Shown here piece by piece: positions 1-8,460 of a DNA stretch of 64,000 nucleotides. The stretch is from JANQEU01 sp965601455 (GTDB taxonomy: Bacteria > Bacteroidota > Bacteroidia > Cytophagales > Cyclobacteriaceae). Every line of letters starts with the position of its first letter. Positions within the stretch are counted from its first letter, which is position 1. The translations under genes and the position numbers were made by a program. The notes beneath the pieces were generated by a model. The model did not search any database. It had not been told where the DNA came from and saw nothing but the letters and a program-made list of their open reading frames with translations. The stretch lies in NCBI GenBank assembly GCA_965601455.1, contig OZ271831.1, positions 310,001 to 374,000 on the forward strand, written 5' to 3'.

Positions 1-644
1 CAGGTTATGGAGATGTTGGTAAGGGTAGCGCAGCTTCTCTGCAGGGAGCTGGTGTAAGAGTTATCGTAACTGAGATAGATCCAATTTGTGCACTTCAGGC
101 TGCCATGGATGGCTTCGAAGTAAAGAAAATGGTGAATGCAATTCCCCGAGCTGACATTGTAGTCACAGCCACTGGCAACAAGGACATCGTTACCGGAGAG
201 TATTTCAAACTCATGAGGGACAAGACCATAGTCTGTAACATCGGACACTTCGATAATGAGATCGACATGGCATGGCTCAATGACAACTACGGTGCATCCA
301 AAGTTGAAATTAAACCTCAGGTCGATCTATATAATGTTGATGGAAATGACATTGTCGTATTAGCTGAAGGTAGATTAGTAAACCTTGGTGTCGCCACAGG
401 TCACCCTTCATTTGTAATGTCTAACTCATTTACAAATCAGACTTTGGCACAAATTGAGTTGTGGCAAAACCATGACAAATATGAAAATGCAGTATATACA
501 TTGCCCAAACATCTGGATGAAAAAGTAGCAGCTCTCCACCTTGAAAAAATAGGTGTTGAATTGGAAACGCTTTCAAAGGATCAGGCAGATTATATTGGAG
601 TTACGGTTGAAGGACCTTTCAAACCGGAACACTACAGGTATTAA
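1..644 (+). CDS. ahcY: adenosylhomocysteinase, C-terminal part (5' end outside window)
   Basis: S-adenosylhomocysteine hydrolase reversibly splits SAH into adenosine and homocysteine and so relieves product inhibition of methyltransferases in the cytoplasm. The reading frame is open from base 3 and starts within the NAD-binding Rossmann motif GYGDVGKG, so the gene begins upstream of the window. The visible part contains the rest of the cofactor domain, the NIGHFDNEID segment and the family's typical C-terminus ending in KPEHYRY. A rho-independent terminator follows directly. The first ATG inside the window (base 105) is an internal Met, not the start. Confidence 0.97.
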   Translation, partial: GYGDVGKGSAASLQGAGVRVIVTEIDPICALQAAMDGFEVKKMVNAIPRADIVVTATGNKDIVTGEYFKLMRDKTIVCNIGHFDNEIDMAWLNDNYGASKVEIKPQVDLYNVDGNDIVVLAEGRLVNLGVATGHPSFVMSNSFTNQTLAQIELWQNHDKYENAVYTLPKHLDEKVAALHLEKIGVELETLSKDQADYIGVTVEGPFKPEHYRY

Positions 645-666
645 ATCAATAAATACAAGTAAATTA

Positions 667-698
667 AAGCCATCTGCCACCCAGCGGATGGCTTTTTT
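667..698 (+). terminator. rho-independent terminator of ahcY
   Basis: An 11-bp stem (667-677 with 684-694, one G-U pair) with a 6-base loop is followed by a T-run to 698. It ends only a few bases before the TTG start of the next gene. Confidence 0.85.
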
Positions 699-701
699 AT
701 T

Positions 702-1820
702 TTGAAGATATCATATATACATACGACCGATCTTTCCTCAAAAAGTACCTCAGCCAACTTCATTGTCTTCAATGCATTGAGCCTTGCGAATCATTGCGAA
801 GTTGATCTCTTCCTTATAAATAGTTCTACGATTTCTCCAGCTGAGATATTCAGCCAACAGTATGGAATAAAGACATTACCTTCTAACCTGAATGTCTTCG
901 CTAAGCGATCTCCGGGAATCGGAAGGGTATTATTCTACACTTGGGTAATAAAGAAGCTTCGCTTGCTAAATCCGGATTATATTCTCACTCGTTCTCATGG
1001 TATGTTACCATATCTGTCCAGGTGGAAGAAGAACAGGTGCAAGGTTTTTTTCGAGACTCACGACTTTTTCCTGGATCTCAATTTGCGATCGGAGAGGATA
1101 AAAAGGCAATGGAAAAAGAAATCCAGGATTGAACGTAAATACTTTCCTAGGATAGACGGGCTAATATGCCTGAATAATTCACAAAAAGAGCTTTATCAAA
1201 AAGCCTTTCCAAATTTGTCAATAGAGACCTTTCCGACAGGTTTATCACAAGCTACTAACAAGGAGGTAGGCGAAAGGTCCGGAATTATCTACGCAGGTAG
1301 TTTAAACTCAAGGTTGGGAATTGATATCCTGGTGAAATTGATAAATGAACTTAAACAGTACTCCTTTACAATTGTGGGTGGGAAAACGGCGAAAGAGAGA
1401 AAGGAATTTCAGGAACTTTTTGCTGGTCAGGTGTTGCCTGAAAATGTAGAAATGACTGGTTGGCTAAAGAAATCCGATGTACTCGATAAGATTTCCGCCG
1501 GACGTGTAGCGCTTTTACCACTTGAGGATACCTTTTTCAATAAAAACCTGACTGTGCCACTAAAATTGCTTGACTACATTGGTTGTGCTACACCAGTCAT
1601 TGCATCAGATTTTGTTTCAGTTAGGGAATTGATATCTGATGGCAAACATGGTTATTTAGTTAAATGGGATGACATACAGTCCGTGACTCAAAAGATAGAA
1701 TCGCTTTTAAATGACGGTGAAGTTTGGGCTAAGAAATCAATAAATCTGCAGGAACTGTCAAAACATCTTACTTGGGAGGAAAGGTCAAGGAGATTAATAA
1801 ATTACCTGGAAAAATTCTGA
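702..1820 (+). CDS. glycosyltransferase, GT4-like (GT-B fold)
   Basis: A 372-residue protein with the two-domain plan of GT4 retaining glycosyltransferases. The C-terminal half has the donor-binding region: GIIYAGSLNSRLG near residue 195, then a DYIGCATPVIASD segment near 295-310. Sugar donor and acceptor cannot be read from the sequence. The only sensible start is TTG at 702 (product begins MKISYIHTTD); no in-frame ATG lies between the upstream terminator and this point. It is followed after one base by another GT4 gene, so the two are probably co-transcribed. Role inferred: cytoplasmic assembly of a surface glycan, in line with the neighbouring Wzi-like and glycosyltransferase genes. Confidence 0.85.
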   Translation: MKISYIHTTDLSSKSTSANFIVFNALSLANHCEVDLFLINSSTISPAEIFSQQYGIKTLPSNLNVFAKRSPGIGRVLFYTWVIKKLRLLNPDYILTRSHGMLPYLSRWKKNRCKVFFETHDFFLDLNLRSERIKRQWKKKSRIERKYFPRIDGLICLNNSQKELYQKAFPNLSIETFPTGLSQATNKEVGERSGIIYAGSLNSRLGIDILVKLINELKQYSFTIVGGKTAKERKEFQELFAGQVLPENVEMTGWLKKSDVLDKISAGRVALLPLEDTFFNKNLTVPLKLLDYIGCATPVIASDFVSVRELISDGKHGYLVKWDDIQSVTQKIESLLNDGEVWAKKSINLQELSKHLTWEERSRRLINYLEKF

Positions 1821-1821
1821 G

Positions 1822-2940
1822 ATGAAATTGCTTATAGTAGTCGATCGGGGTTTTACGCAAAGCGAAACGTTTTTATACCAGGAGATTCTTTCCTTATTGG
1901 AATTTGAATTGGTAGTCATCTTCCGTAAGAGAATGAATAGAAAGCAGTTTCCGATCCCGCCCACCGTCAAGGTGATCAATCTATACAACAACCCAATTTT
2001 CAGATTGTTGTTGAAGTTAAATAAGGACCCATACAGCTTTCCTAGCTTGATTGAAAAATCCATTGTTCACTGGGTCAATCAACATAAGATTGATAGAGTC
2101 TTTGCGGAATATGGCCCAACTTCCCTCCGAGTTTTGAATGCTTGTAAAAAAGCCAAAGTGCCACTATTTGTTCGTTTTCATGGATTTGATGCCTCAAGGC
2201 TTTTGAAGGAAACAAATTACAGGCAGCGATTGAAAACCTTATTTTCATATGCAAAAGCCTGTACACCGTCTCGTTATATCAAGGCTAATTTGGTTGAAGC
2301 CGGTTATCCCAGCGATCATATAGAGGTGATCTACAATGGAATTGAGCTTAATAAGTTCGAGTTGGAAATAAGTCAAACTGAGAGAGATGAAATCGTAATA
2401 ATACATGCGGGTAGATTGGTTCCCAAAAAGGGTGTACCCGATCTCCTCCAGGTCTTTATTAAGCTACTCCCAACTTATCCTAATCTGCGATTGAAAATAA
2501 TCGGTAAAGGCCCTGATCAAGTGACTTGCGAAGAAATCATAGCTAAACATAAGGTAGAAGAGCAAGTAAGTCTCCATGGGGCTTTGCCACACTACAAGTT
2601 GATTCTAAACCTTCTGGAATCCGACATTTTCGTATTAAACAGTAGAAAGGATTCCCAGGGAGAGACAGAGGGATTGCCGATTTCAATACTGGAAGCCATG
2701 GCTTGCAAGGTCCCGGTTCTTTCTACCAATCATGCAGGAATCCCTGAAATGGTGATTCATGAAGAAACTGGCATTCTGATAGATGAAAATGATTCTGCAG
2801 CGCTTGAGACGTCTATTATCCGACTAATAGAGGATCCACTATTAAGGAAATCTATTTCAGAAAAAGCTCAGGTTGAAGTAAAGAAAAGGTTTTCAAGTCA
2901 AGCACTTAAAGACGGGTTAACAGGTTTCTTATCATCCTGA
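1822..2940 (+). CDS. glycosyltransferase, GT4 family
   Basis: A 372-residue GT4 enzyme. The acceptor domain begins MKLLIVVDRGFTQSETF. The donor domain shows HAGRLVPKKGVPDLLQVF near residue 195 and the E-x7-E nucleotide-sugar signature E283-GLPISIL-E291 followed by AMACKVPVLS. Overall it resembles the WcaL-type colanic-acid glycosyltransferases, but substrate assignment is not possible. It follows the previous GT4 gene with a one-base gap. Its 3' end overlaps the 3' end of the convergent GT4 gene by nine bases. Confidence 0.9.
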   Translation: MKLLIVVDRGFTQSETFLYQEILSLLEFELVVIFRKRMNRKQFPIPPTVKVINLYNNPIFRLLLKLNKDPYSFPSLIEKSIVHWVNQHKIDRVFAEYGPTSLRVLNACKKAKVPLFVRFHGFDASRLLKETNYRQRLKTLFSYAKACTPSRYIKANLVEAGYPSDHIEVIYNGIELNKFELEISQTERDEIVIIHAGRLVPKKGVPDLLQVFIKLLPTYPNLRLKIIGKGPDQVTCEEIIAKHKVEEQVSLHGALPHYKLILNLLESDIFVLNSRKDSQGETEGLPISILEAMACKVPVLSTNHAGIPEMVIHEETGILIDENDSAALETSIIRLIEDPLLRKSISEKAQVEVKKRFSSQALKDGLTGFLSS

Positions 2941-4017
2941 GAGCACGTCTTCATAGACAGCGATAGTTTTGGAGATCATCCTATCGGCTGTAAATTTTTC
3001 TACATCTTTTAATCCTTGATCAATTAGACGAGTTTTTGACTGATCATTATTAATGAGTTCTAAAAGCTTCTCGCTTATCGATTCAGGATCCTTTATTGGC
3101 GCCAGAAGCCCATTTACACCATCTTGAATTATTTCCGGGACACCACCTGCTATGGTTGCTACTATCGGAACTCCATTAGCCATTGCATCTAGTACAGAAG
3201 TGCCTAATCCTTCCTTTTTGGATGTGAAAAGAAAATAATCCATACGAAGAAGATAAGAGCCAACGGATTGCACATGACCGGTCATTAATATACGATTGGA
3301 TAGTTTTTTCTCTTCGATGTAGCTTTTGATATTGTCGAATTCCGGGCCATCACCTACAATGACAAAGTAGATATTGTCCATTTCATTGATGACCAAATTT
3401 GCCGTGTCTACAAAAGTCTCATAGTCTTTATGATCGGCGACTGCTGAGGTGTTACCAACCAGGATCGATGACTCCGGGATGTCAAAAGTCTCCTTTAACA
3501 GAATCGGATTCATGTCTGCGAACCTATCAAGATTCACCCCGCTATGTATAGTTTGGACTATCTCTGGCTTTATCACTTTCTTAACTATCGAGGAAATGAA
3601 ATCGCTAACGCAAAGAATTCGTTTGATCTGCTTGTGCCGGTATTTGAGCTTGGAAAACCAATTGCTTTTTAAAGGAAAGTCGACTCGTCGACTCAGGATC
3701 AGTGGAGTACTCAGTCCCAGGTAGGAAGCAATAACGGCAAGGGTGTGACCTTTTGAAGAATGGATATGAACCAGATCGGCATTCAGAATATTCGTGTACT
3801 TTTTTATTGCGATAGCGGAAGAAAAATCGATATTACTGCGAATGGCAAAGGCTTGATGGGGTATTTTATTTATGATACAGTATTCCTCCATTCCAGAGCC
3901 TAACTTGCAAGCGATTACGGAGAGTATTCCGGCCTCAATTAGTCCTTCATGCAGATAAGCTACTTGTTGCTCTCCACCGCGCCAGGAGTCTTCAAAACAT
4001 AGGTGTAAAATGGTCAT
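2932..4017 (-). CDS. glycosyltransferase, GT4 family
   Basis: A 361-residue GT4 protein. The N-terminal domain has SWRGGEQQVAYL, the usual glycine-rich acceptor-side loop. The C-terminal domain has VGDGPEFDN near 221 and E269-x7-D277 within KKEGLGTSVLDAMANGVP, then GGVPEIIQDGVNGLL. It is the last gene of a minus-strand operon whose members overlap: its ATG overlaps the stop of the Wzi-like gene by four bases (ATGA). It probably adds one sugar in the same glycan pathway. Substrate unknown. Confidence 0.9.
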   Translation of the reverse strand: MTILHLCFEDSWRGGEQQVAYLHEGLIEAGILSVIACKLGSGMEEYCIINKIPHQAFAIRSNIDFSSAIAIKKYTNILNADLVHIHSSKGHTLAVIASYLGLSTPLILSRRVDFPLKSNWFSKLKYRHKQIKRILCVSDFISSIVKKVIKPEIVQTIHSGVNLDRFADMNPILLKETFDIPESSILVGNTSAVADHKDYETFVDTANLVINEMDNIYFVIVGDGPEFDNIKSYIEEKKLSNRILMTGHVQSVGSYLLRMDYFLFTSKKEGLGTSVLDAMANGVPIVATIAGGVPEIIQDGVNGLLAPIKDPESISEKLLELINNDQSKTRLIDQGLKDVEKFTADRMISKTIAVYEDVLSG

Positions 4018-5582
4018 CGGACAGCATAAGTAACTCGTAGGAAAAAGCCGTAGTTATTGCCAAACAGAGAATAGTCTGCGGCTACGGTGCCTGCATAGGT
4101 GAAACCATTTTCAAATGACCGCTGGCCCTCCAATGAGACATATTGAGTCGAGACAACGTCTCTGAAAAAGTATTCAGTATCAATATCCCAGGATCTGCGT
4201 GACCCACCATACAATCCTGCATAGGTTCCATAATTATGAGAGATTGTTGCTTTTAAATTGACCTTGTAATCTCCGATTTGAGAACCAAAACCAAAATGAT
4301 GTGCTATCACCCGATTGTTGATGATTAGCTTGTCATCGGAGGTAGTTTTGTCCGTCATAGTCTGGAACCGGTCTTGGGTCATCATTAACGGATTTCCCAA
4401 AACCTGTTGATGAAAAGTATTTCCATTTGGATATTGATCATTATTGAAGTGATCATCTCTTCCACCAAATGCATAACCATTGTTCACTTCGTCCCGAACC
4501 AATTCCAGGATGCCGGGCCAGCCAATGTCCATGGTATCTATTCCCAGTTGATTCAAAGCAAATTGATCATAGTCTCCAACATTTCGAATATCTCTTGTCG
4601 AAAAGAAACGACCGTTGATATACGGGTCCGTTAAACCAGGTCCACTTTGATCCACTGTATTGAAGTTTTCATAGAAGATATTCTTAATGAATCGATTATC
4701 TGGCAGTTCCAGATTCAGTGTAATCACGTAGTCGTGATTTTTTTTGTAATTGTCCGTAAAACCTGAAGCATCCGATATCAACTGCTGAAAAATGAATCGA
4801 AAATTATTATTGTCGTCAAAAGGCAGGTCAAAGCCTATGTTGAGCATACCAAAATGCGCGCCAGTGGCGTTGCTGCTATCGGATGAATTCCCTGAGTTCA
4901 CTGCTTGCTGAGCGAGCATGGCTTTTGTGAAATTCGAAGGTAGTTCTACGCCTAACTCATTGGTCCCGCCAAATATGACAGTATGATTTATCCCAATGAA
5001 AGGCTCAATAGGAATGTTGGCAACTTTGAGGTAGGCACTTTTTTCATGAATGTACGCATTGGAAACAGGTCGATCTTCTTCCAATCGTCCAACTTCGAAA
5101 GTCCCCATCACCTGGATGAATTTCGTAAAGGGTATAGGGCTAAAATCCCAGATTCCGAAACCACCTTTTGTGATTGTCCTTGCATTTTGACTCTGAAAGA
5201 ATGATCCGGATCCTAGTTCGTCGTTGTACAGGGAGTTGTTTACCTGAACCTTACCAAACCGAACTTCGAATGTTTGATAGTTAAATTTCGCATAGGCCTG
5301 ATGAAAAAATGAATTTGAAAGATCAGGTTTTATCACATAGTCCAGACCTGTTTCGATTCCCCATTTTTCCCTTTTGATAACCGGATAGCGGAAGGAGGTT
5401 TCAAGATAACCATCCTGGTCATTCGGATCTAACTTTCCAAATTGGTTATATCCAATATGAAAGGGTTGATAGCCGATGGTTCCAACACTGCCAGCTACAG
5501 TTACCGAAACCTGAATAGAATCTAGTTGACCGTAAAGATTGGTAGTTAGAAGAAGGAGAGTAGCTATAACAGTAAGTCTCAT
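4014..5582 (-). CDS. Wzi-like capsule-assembly outer-membrane protein
   Basis: A 522-residue protein with a signal peptide (about residues 1-18, ending LYGQ) and the alternating aromatic/polar segments of a large beta-barrel. The stretches SFFHQAYAKFNYQTFEVRFGK and the terminal GFFLRVTYAVR fit the capsule-assembly Wzi family of Bacteroidota. Wzi proteins sit in the outer membrane and help hold or export capsule polysaccharide. Overlaps of four bases with both neighbours, two glycosyltransferases, place it in a polysaccharide operon. No Wza, Wzc, Wzx or Wzy gene is in the window, so the exporter must be encoded elsewhere. Family call is from overall resemblance. Confidence 0.75.
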   Translation of the reverse strand: MRLTVIATLLLLTTNLYGQLDSIQVSVTVAGSVGTIGYQPFHIGYNQFGKLDPNDQDGYLETSFRYPVIKREKWGIETGLDYVIKPDLSNSFFHQAYAKFNYQTFEVRFGKVQVNNSLYNDELGSGSFFQSQNARTITKGGFGIWDFSPIPFTKFIQVMGTFEVGRLEEDRPVSNAYIHEKSAYLKVANIPIEPFIGINHTVIFGGTNELGVELPSNFTKAMLAQQAVNSGNSSDSSNATGAHFGMLNIGFDLPFDDNNNFRFIFQQLISDASGFTDNYKKNHDYVITLNLELPDNRFIKNIFYENFNTVDQSGPGLTDPYINGRFFSTRDIRNVGDYDQFALNQLGIDTMDIGWPGILELVRDEVNNGYAFGGRDDHFNNDQYPNGNTFHQQVLGNPLMMTQDRFQTMTDKTTSDDKLIINNRVIAHHFGFGSQIGDYKVNLKATISHNYGTYAGLYGGSRRSWDIDTEYFFRDVVSTQYVSLEGQRSFENGFTYAGTVAADYSLFGNNYGFFLRVTYAVR

Positions 5583-6340
5583 GATGACTGGATCAATGCA
5601 TACAGTTTTTTATACTTCAGATACTTGCTGAAAGCCGTATTTCTGGAAATTACCCATCCATAGTACCCATCCAGAAACCCAAGTTTAAGTATATACTTTT
5701 TAAAGAAGGTATATACCGGGCCAATATATATGTGAATCAATGGGTGCATCTTCTGGTTTTGATCATAGGCATATTGAGCTGCCATGGTCGAATACTTTTC
5801 TATTTGAGTAATATGCTCCTCCTCGGTGAGAAAAGCATAGTGTAATAGATCGCCCTTGAGGTGCATGTTCATTGCCCCCTTGGAGGGGATAACTTTCTCG
5901 TGTGGATTCTTGCCGCCCCATTTTGCACTATTTCTTTCCCATAGTCTGATTTTTTTGTCGGGATACCATCCACAATAGCGTACCCAATATCCACAGAAGT
6001 TGGTTTTCCTATTCATGGAGAAAGTATTGAACCCTTTTGGATCCAAAAGAATCGATTGTATGCTTGTCCTTAGTTCATCTGAAAGGCATTCGTCGGCATC
6101 TAGATTTAGTAGATAAGATGATTTTGCCAAACTGCAAGCATAATTTTTTTGCTCTGCGAAAGTGTCAAAGGGGCGGTTGTACACTTTAGCACCTAGTTGC
6201 TTTGCAAGTTCAATGGTGTTGTCGGTTGATCCGGAATCGAGGACGATGACTTCAGCCACTGCCTTGGGTAATGAATGGATACATCGTTCGATGTTTCTCT
6301 CTTCGTTATAAGTAATGATTACAACCGATAGATTAGCCAT
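5579..6340 (-). CDS. glycosyltransferase, GT2 family (WaaE/KdtX-like)
   Basis: A 253-residue GT-A enzyme. It has the N-terminal SVVIITYNEERNIERC nucleotide-binding strand, LDSGSTDNT at about 34-42, and the metal-binding DxD at D81-A82-D83 in LLNLDADECLSDEL. The middle region with GWYPDKKIRLW and HEKV is typical of the WaaE/KdtX group that adds a beta-linked hexose to lipopolysaccharide core. The true acceptor here is unknown. It overlaps the upstream GT4 gene by eight bases and the downstream Wzi-like gene by four, so expression is very likely coupled. Confidence 0.9.
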   Translation of the reverse strand: MANLSVVIITYNEERNIERCIHSLPKAVAEVIVLDSGSTDNTIELAKQLGAKVYNRPFDTFAEQKNYACSLAKSSYLLNLDADECLSDELRTSIQSILLDPKGFNTFSMNRKTNFCGYWVRYCGWYPDKKIRLWERNSAKWGGKNPHEKVIPSKGAMNMHLKGDLLHYAFLTEEEHITQIEKYSTMAAQYAYDQNQKMHPLIHIYIGPVYTFFKKYILKLGFLDGYYGWVISRNTAFSKYLKYKKLYALIQSS

Positions 6341-7415
6341 ACTTTTTCAGGGAATCGCTAAAAACCGATTCATAACCTAATACTGTCTTTTTCAAGGTAA
6401 ATGCATCGGCAGTCAACCTACCATTCTCTACGAAAATGCGTCGAATATTCTTGTCATTTAGAATAATGTGCAATTTTTTCAAAAGGGAATCAGATGATTG
6501 ATTGTCAAAAAGAAAACCATTTACACCGTCGGTTATTACACTTGGTATTCCTCCATAATTAGATCCTATAACAGGTATTCCCAGTTTCATGGCTTCGATA
6601 AGAACCAATCCAAACCCGTCCATCTGCGAGGCTAGAACAGAACAATCCATGAGTTGATAGTGATGTAGTGTCAGATTCCTTTCTAATTGTCCGGCAAAAA
6701 TTACCTTGTCCCTATCATATTCTATAGACCATTTGTTGTCAACCTCTTGTTCAGTTATTCCCACAAACAGTATTTTCCAACGAGGATCCATTTGCTTTAG
6801 CAATTTCAAAAGGATATCCTGCCGCTTTAATCGGCTTACACAACCGATAACTTTATCACCTGGTTGAATTCCGTATTCCATTCTCAGATTAGAAGCTATC
6901 TTTTCATCTTTTGTGTAGTTCCCGGCAGGAAGTGCATTATTGACTACTTGTATATGACTGTCTCTAAATCCTTTACGCAGCATTAGGTTTTTCAAACCTT
7001 CGCTATTGGCAACTATCATATCCGAAAAAGTCTGGTGCAACCATCGTTTCAACGGGTTATTATGTTTGACTCTTTGTCTGCGAGTAATAATAATTCTAGC
7101 AGGTGATTGGAAAACGATTTTAGATATGATCGCGATATATCGGTCTTTGCTCCCCTGTGAGCAGACAGTCTTAAAATCGTGTTCATTGACAATGCGTTTT
7201 AACCTGTATGCGGAGAGCAGATCGATTTTGCCTTTTAGACGTACATTAAAGACTCGAATTCCTGCATCAGAAGCCAATTTCGACAGTAATGACGATTTTG
7301 GAGTCGCAAGACCTACATAATGACCGGCATCTTGCATACCTTTAAGTAGCTCCAGTATGCTGTAGGTGGAACCTGCATTTCCACCAAAATGGCTTGTGAA
7401 TAATACTCTCAGCAT
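6333..7415 (-). CDS. glycosyltransferase, GT4 family (first gene of minus-strand operon)
   Basis: A 360-residue GT4 protein. FTSHFGGNAGSTYSILELL at the N-terminus is the acceptor-domain glycine loop. Near residue 185, VIGCVSRLKRQD opens the donor domain, and MDGFGLVLIEAMKLGIPVIGSNYGGIP (about 250-277) carries the D-x7-E version of the catalytic signature. It is the promoter-proximal gene of the operon running to base 2932. The AT-rich 148-bp spacer to the divergent sigma-factor gene must hold both promoters, but I could not identify a convincing -33/-7 pair there. Confidence 0.88.
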   Translation of the reverse strand: MLRVLFTSHFGGNAGSTYSILELLKGMQDAGHYVGLATPKSSLLSKLASDAGIRVFNVRLKGKIDLLSAYRLKRIVNEHDFKTVCSQGSKDRYIAIISKIVFQSPARIIITRRQRVKHNNPLKRWLHQTFSDMIVANSEGLKNLMLRKGFRDSHIQVVNNALPAGNYTKDEKIASNLRMEYGIQPGDKVIGCVSRLKRQDILLKLLKQMDPRWKILFVGITEQEVDNKWSIEYDRDKVIFAGQLERNLTLHHYQLMDCSVLASQMDGFGLVLIEAMKLGIPVIGSNYGGIPSVITDGVNGFLFDNQSSDSLLKKLHIILNDKNIRRIFVENGRLTADAFTLKKTVLGYESVFSDSLKKYG

Positions 7416-7500
7416 ACTTATTTAAATAATCTATAGGCTATTGCTTTTTTGTTTAAGAAAATTAGAAAAAGATTAAACAAAATTGTAAATTACACGTTCA

Positions 7501-7518
7501 TTGATGTATGTACATCAA
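7501..7518. promoter_or_regulatory. perfect 8-bp inverted repeat upstream of the ECF sigma gene
   Basis: TTGATGTA, two bases, then TACATCAA. It lies 46 bases before the sigma-factor ATG and 86 bases before the divergent glycosyltransferase start. It has no T-run and is AT-rich, so it looks more like an operator than a terminator. The binding protein is unknown. Confidence 0.4.
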
Positions 7519-7563
7519 ATTTAAAACGTTTGAAGTACTATTTTTTACCTAAAGACACAAGAC

Positions 7564-8166
7564 ATGCAAGAGGTTCTAGAAACTACTGAAAACAAGCCAA
7601 GAAAATTCAAGTATGATCGCCGTATTCAACTAGATATTTTTGAAAACGAGTTCCTTCCGCATCTTGATGCAATGTACAACTTCGCCTATCGTCTTACTTT
7701 GGAAGCTGATGACGCGAAAGACCTTGTTCAGGATACCTATTTAAAAGCATATCGGTTTGTAAATTCCTTCCAGCGGGGAACCAATGCAAAGGCATGGTTG
7801 TATAGAATATTGAAGAACAGCTTCATTAATGACTTTAGAAGGAAAAGTAGAGAACCTTCCAAGGTCGATTATCAGGAAGTTGAGAGCTTTTATAATTCTG
7901 ACAGCGTCGATACAAAGCAGACAGTGGATTTGCGCATCGACACCGTGAAGGACATGATTGGTGATGAAGTCAGCAATGCACTCAATTCTCTAGCTGTTGA
8001 TTTTAGAACTGTCATAATCTTGTGTGATCTTGAAGGATTCACCTACGAGGAAATGGCGAAGATCCTGGATATTCCTATCGGGACCGTTCGTTCCAGACTT
8101 CACAGGGCAAGAAATCTTCTGAAAGACAGATTGAAAGAATACGCCAGTTCTATGGGATATCAGTGA
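7564..8166 (+). CDS. ECF-type RNA polymerase sigma factor
   Basis: A 200-residue sigma-70 family protein of ECF type, with only regions 2 and 4. Region 2 is about residues 25-95 (YNFAYRLTLEADDAKDLVQD for core binding, then AWLYRILKNSFINDFRR for -10 recognition). Region 4 is about 135-190 (LCDLEGFTYEEMAKILDIP, then GTVRSRLHRARNLLKDRL, the helix-turn-helix). An acidic linker joins them. The next gene encodes a small Cys-rich protein that is probably its anti-sigma factor. Linkage to gmk and nadD suggests shared transcription. The regulon is unknown. Confidence 0.95.
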   Translation: MQEVLETTENKPRKFKYDRRIQLDIFENEFLPHLDAMYNFAYRLTLEADDAKDLVQDTYLKAYRFVNSFQRGTNAKAWLYRILKNSFINDFRRKSREPSKVDYQEVESFYNSDSVDTKQTVDLRIDTVKDMIGDEVSNALNSLAVDFRTVIILCDLEGFTYEEMAKILDIPIGTVRSRLHRARNLLKDRLKEYASSMGYQ

Positions 8167-8208
8167 GATATCCCCCTTTGCCGTGCCAAGAATAGAACGA
8201 AATAGATC

Positions 8209-8460
8209 ATGGATCAATCAGAGGAGAACTCTAGATGTAATAAATGTCTGGAATTATTAGAATCTATAATTGACAACGAAGCAACCCCTGAGGAGGAGAA
8301 GTTTTTTCACTCAAACATTGAGAAATGCAAGGATTGCCTCGAGCGCTACGAGCTGGAAAAACAAGTCAAACTACTGCTACAAAGAAAAATAGCCAAACAA
8401 CCAGTCCCTTCTGGATTGGCTGAAAACATCAAAGCCCAAATACTGGCTCAATTGAACTAA
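8209..8460 (+). CDS. probable zinc-binding anti-sigma factor
   Basis: An 83-residue protein with C10-x2-C13 near the N-terminus and C40-x2-C43 in SNIEKCKDCLERY, followed by a helical tail with QVKLLLQRKI. Size, cysteine layout and position 42 bases behind an ECF sigma gene fit the ZAS (zinc-binding anti-sigma) family, which holds its sigma factor inactive until the metal site is oxidised or lost. In the usual H-x3-C-x2-C motif the His is Asn36 here; His34 lies two residues earlier. The stop overlaps the gmk start by one base. Target assignment is by neighbourhood. Confidence 0.8.
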   Translation: MDQSEENSRCNKCLELLESIIDNEATPEEEKFFHSNIEKCKDCLERYELEKQVKLLLQRKIAKQPVPSGLAENIKAQILAQLN

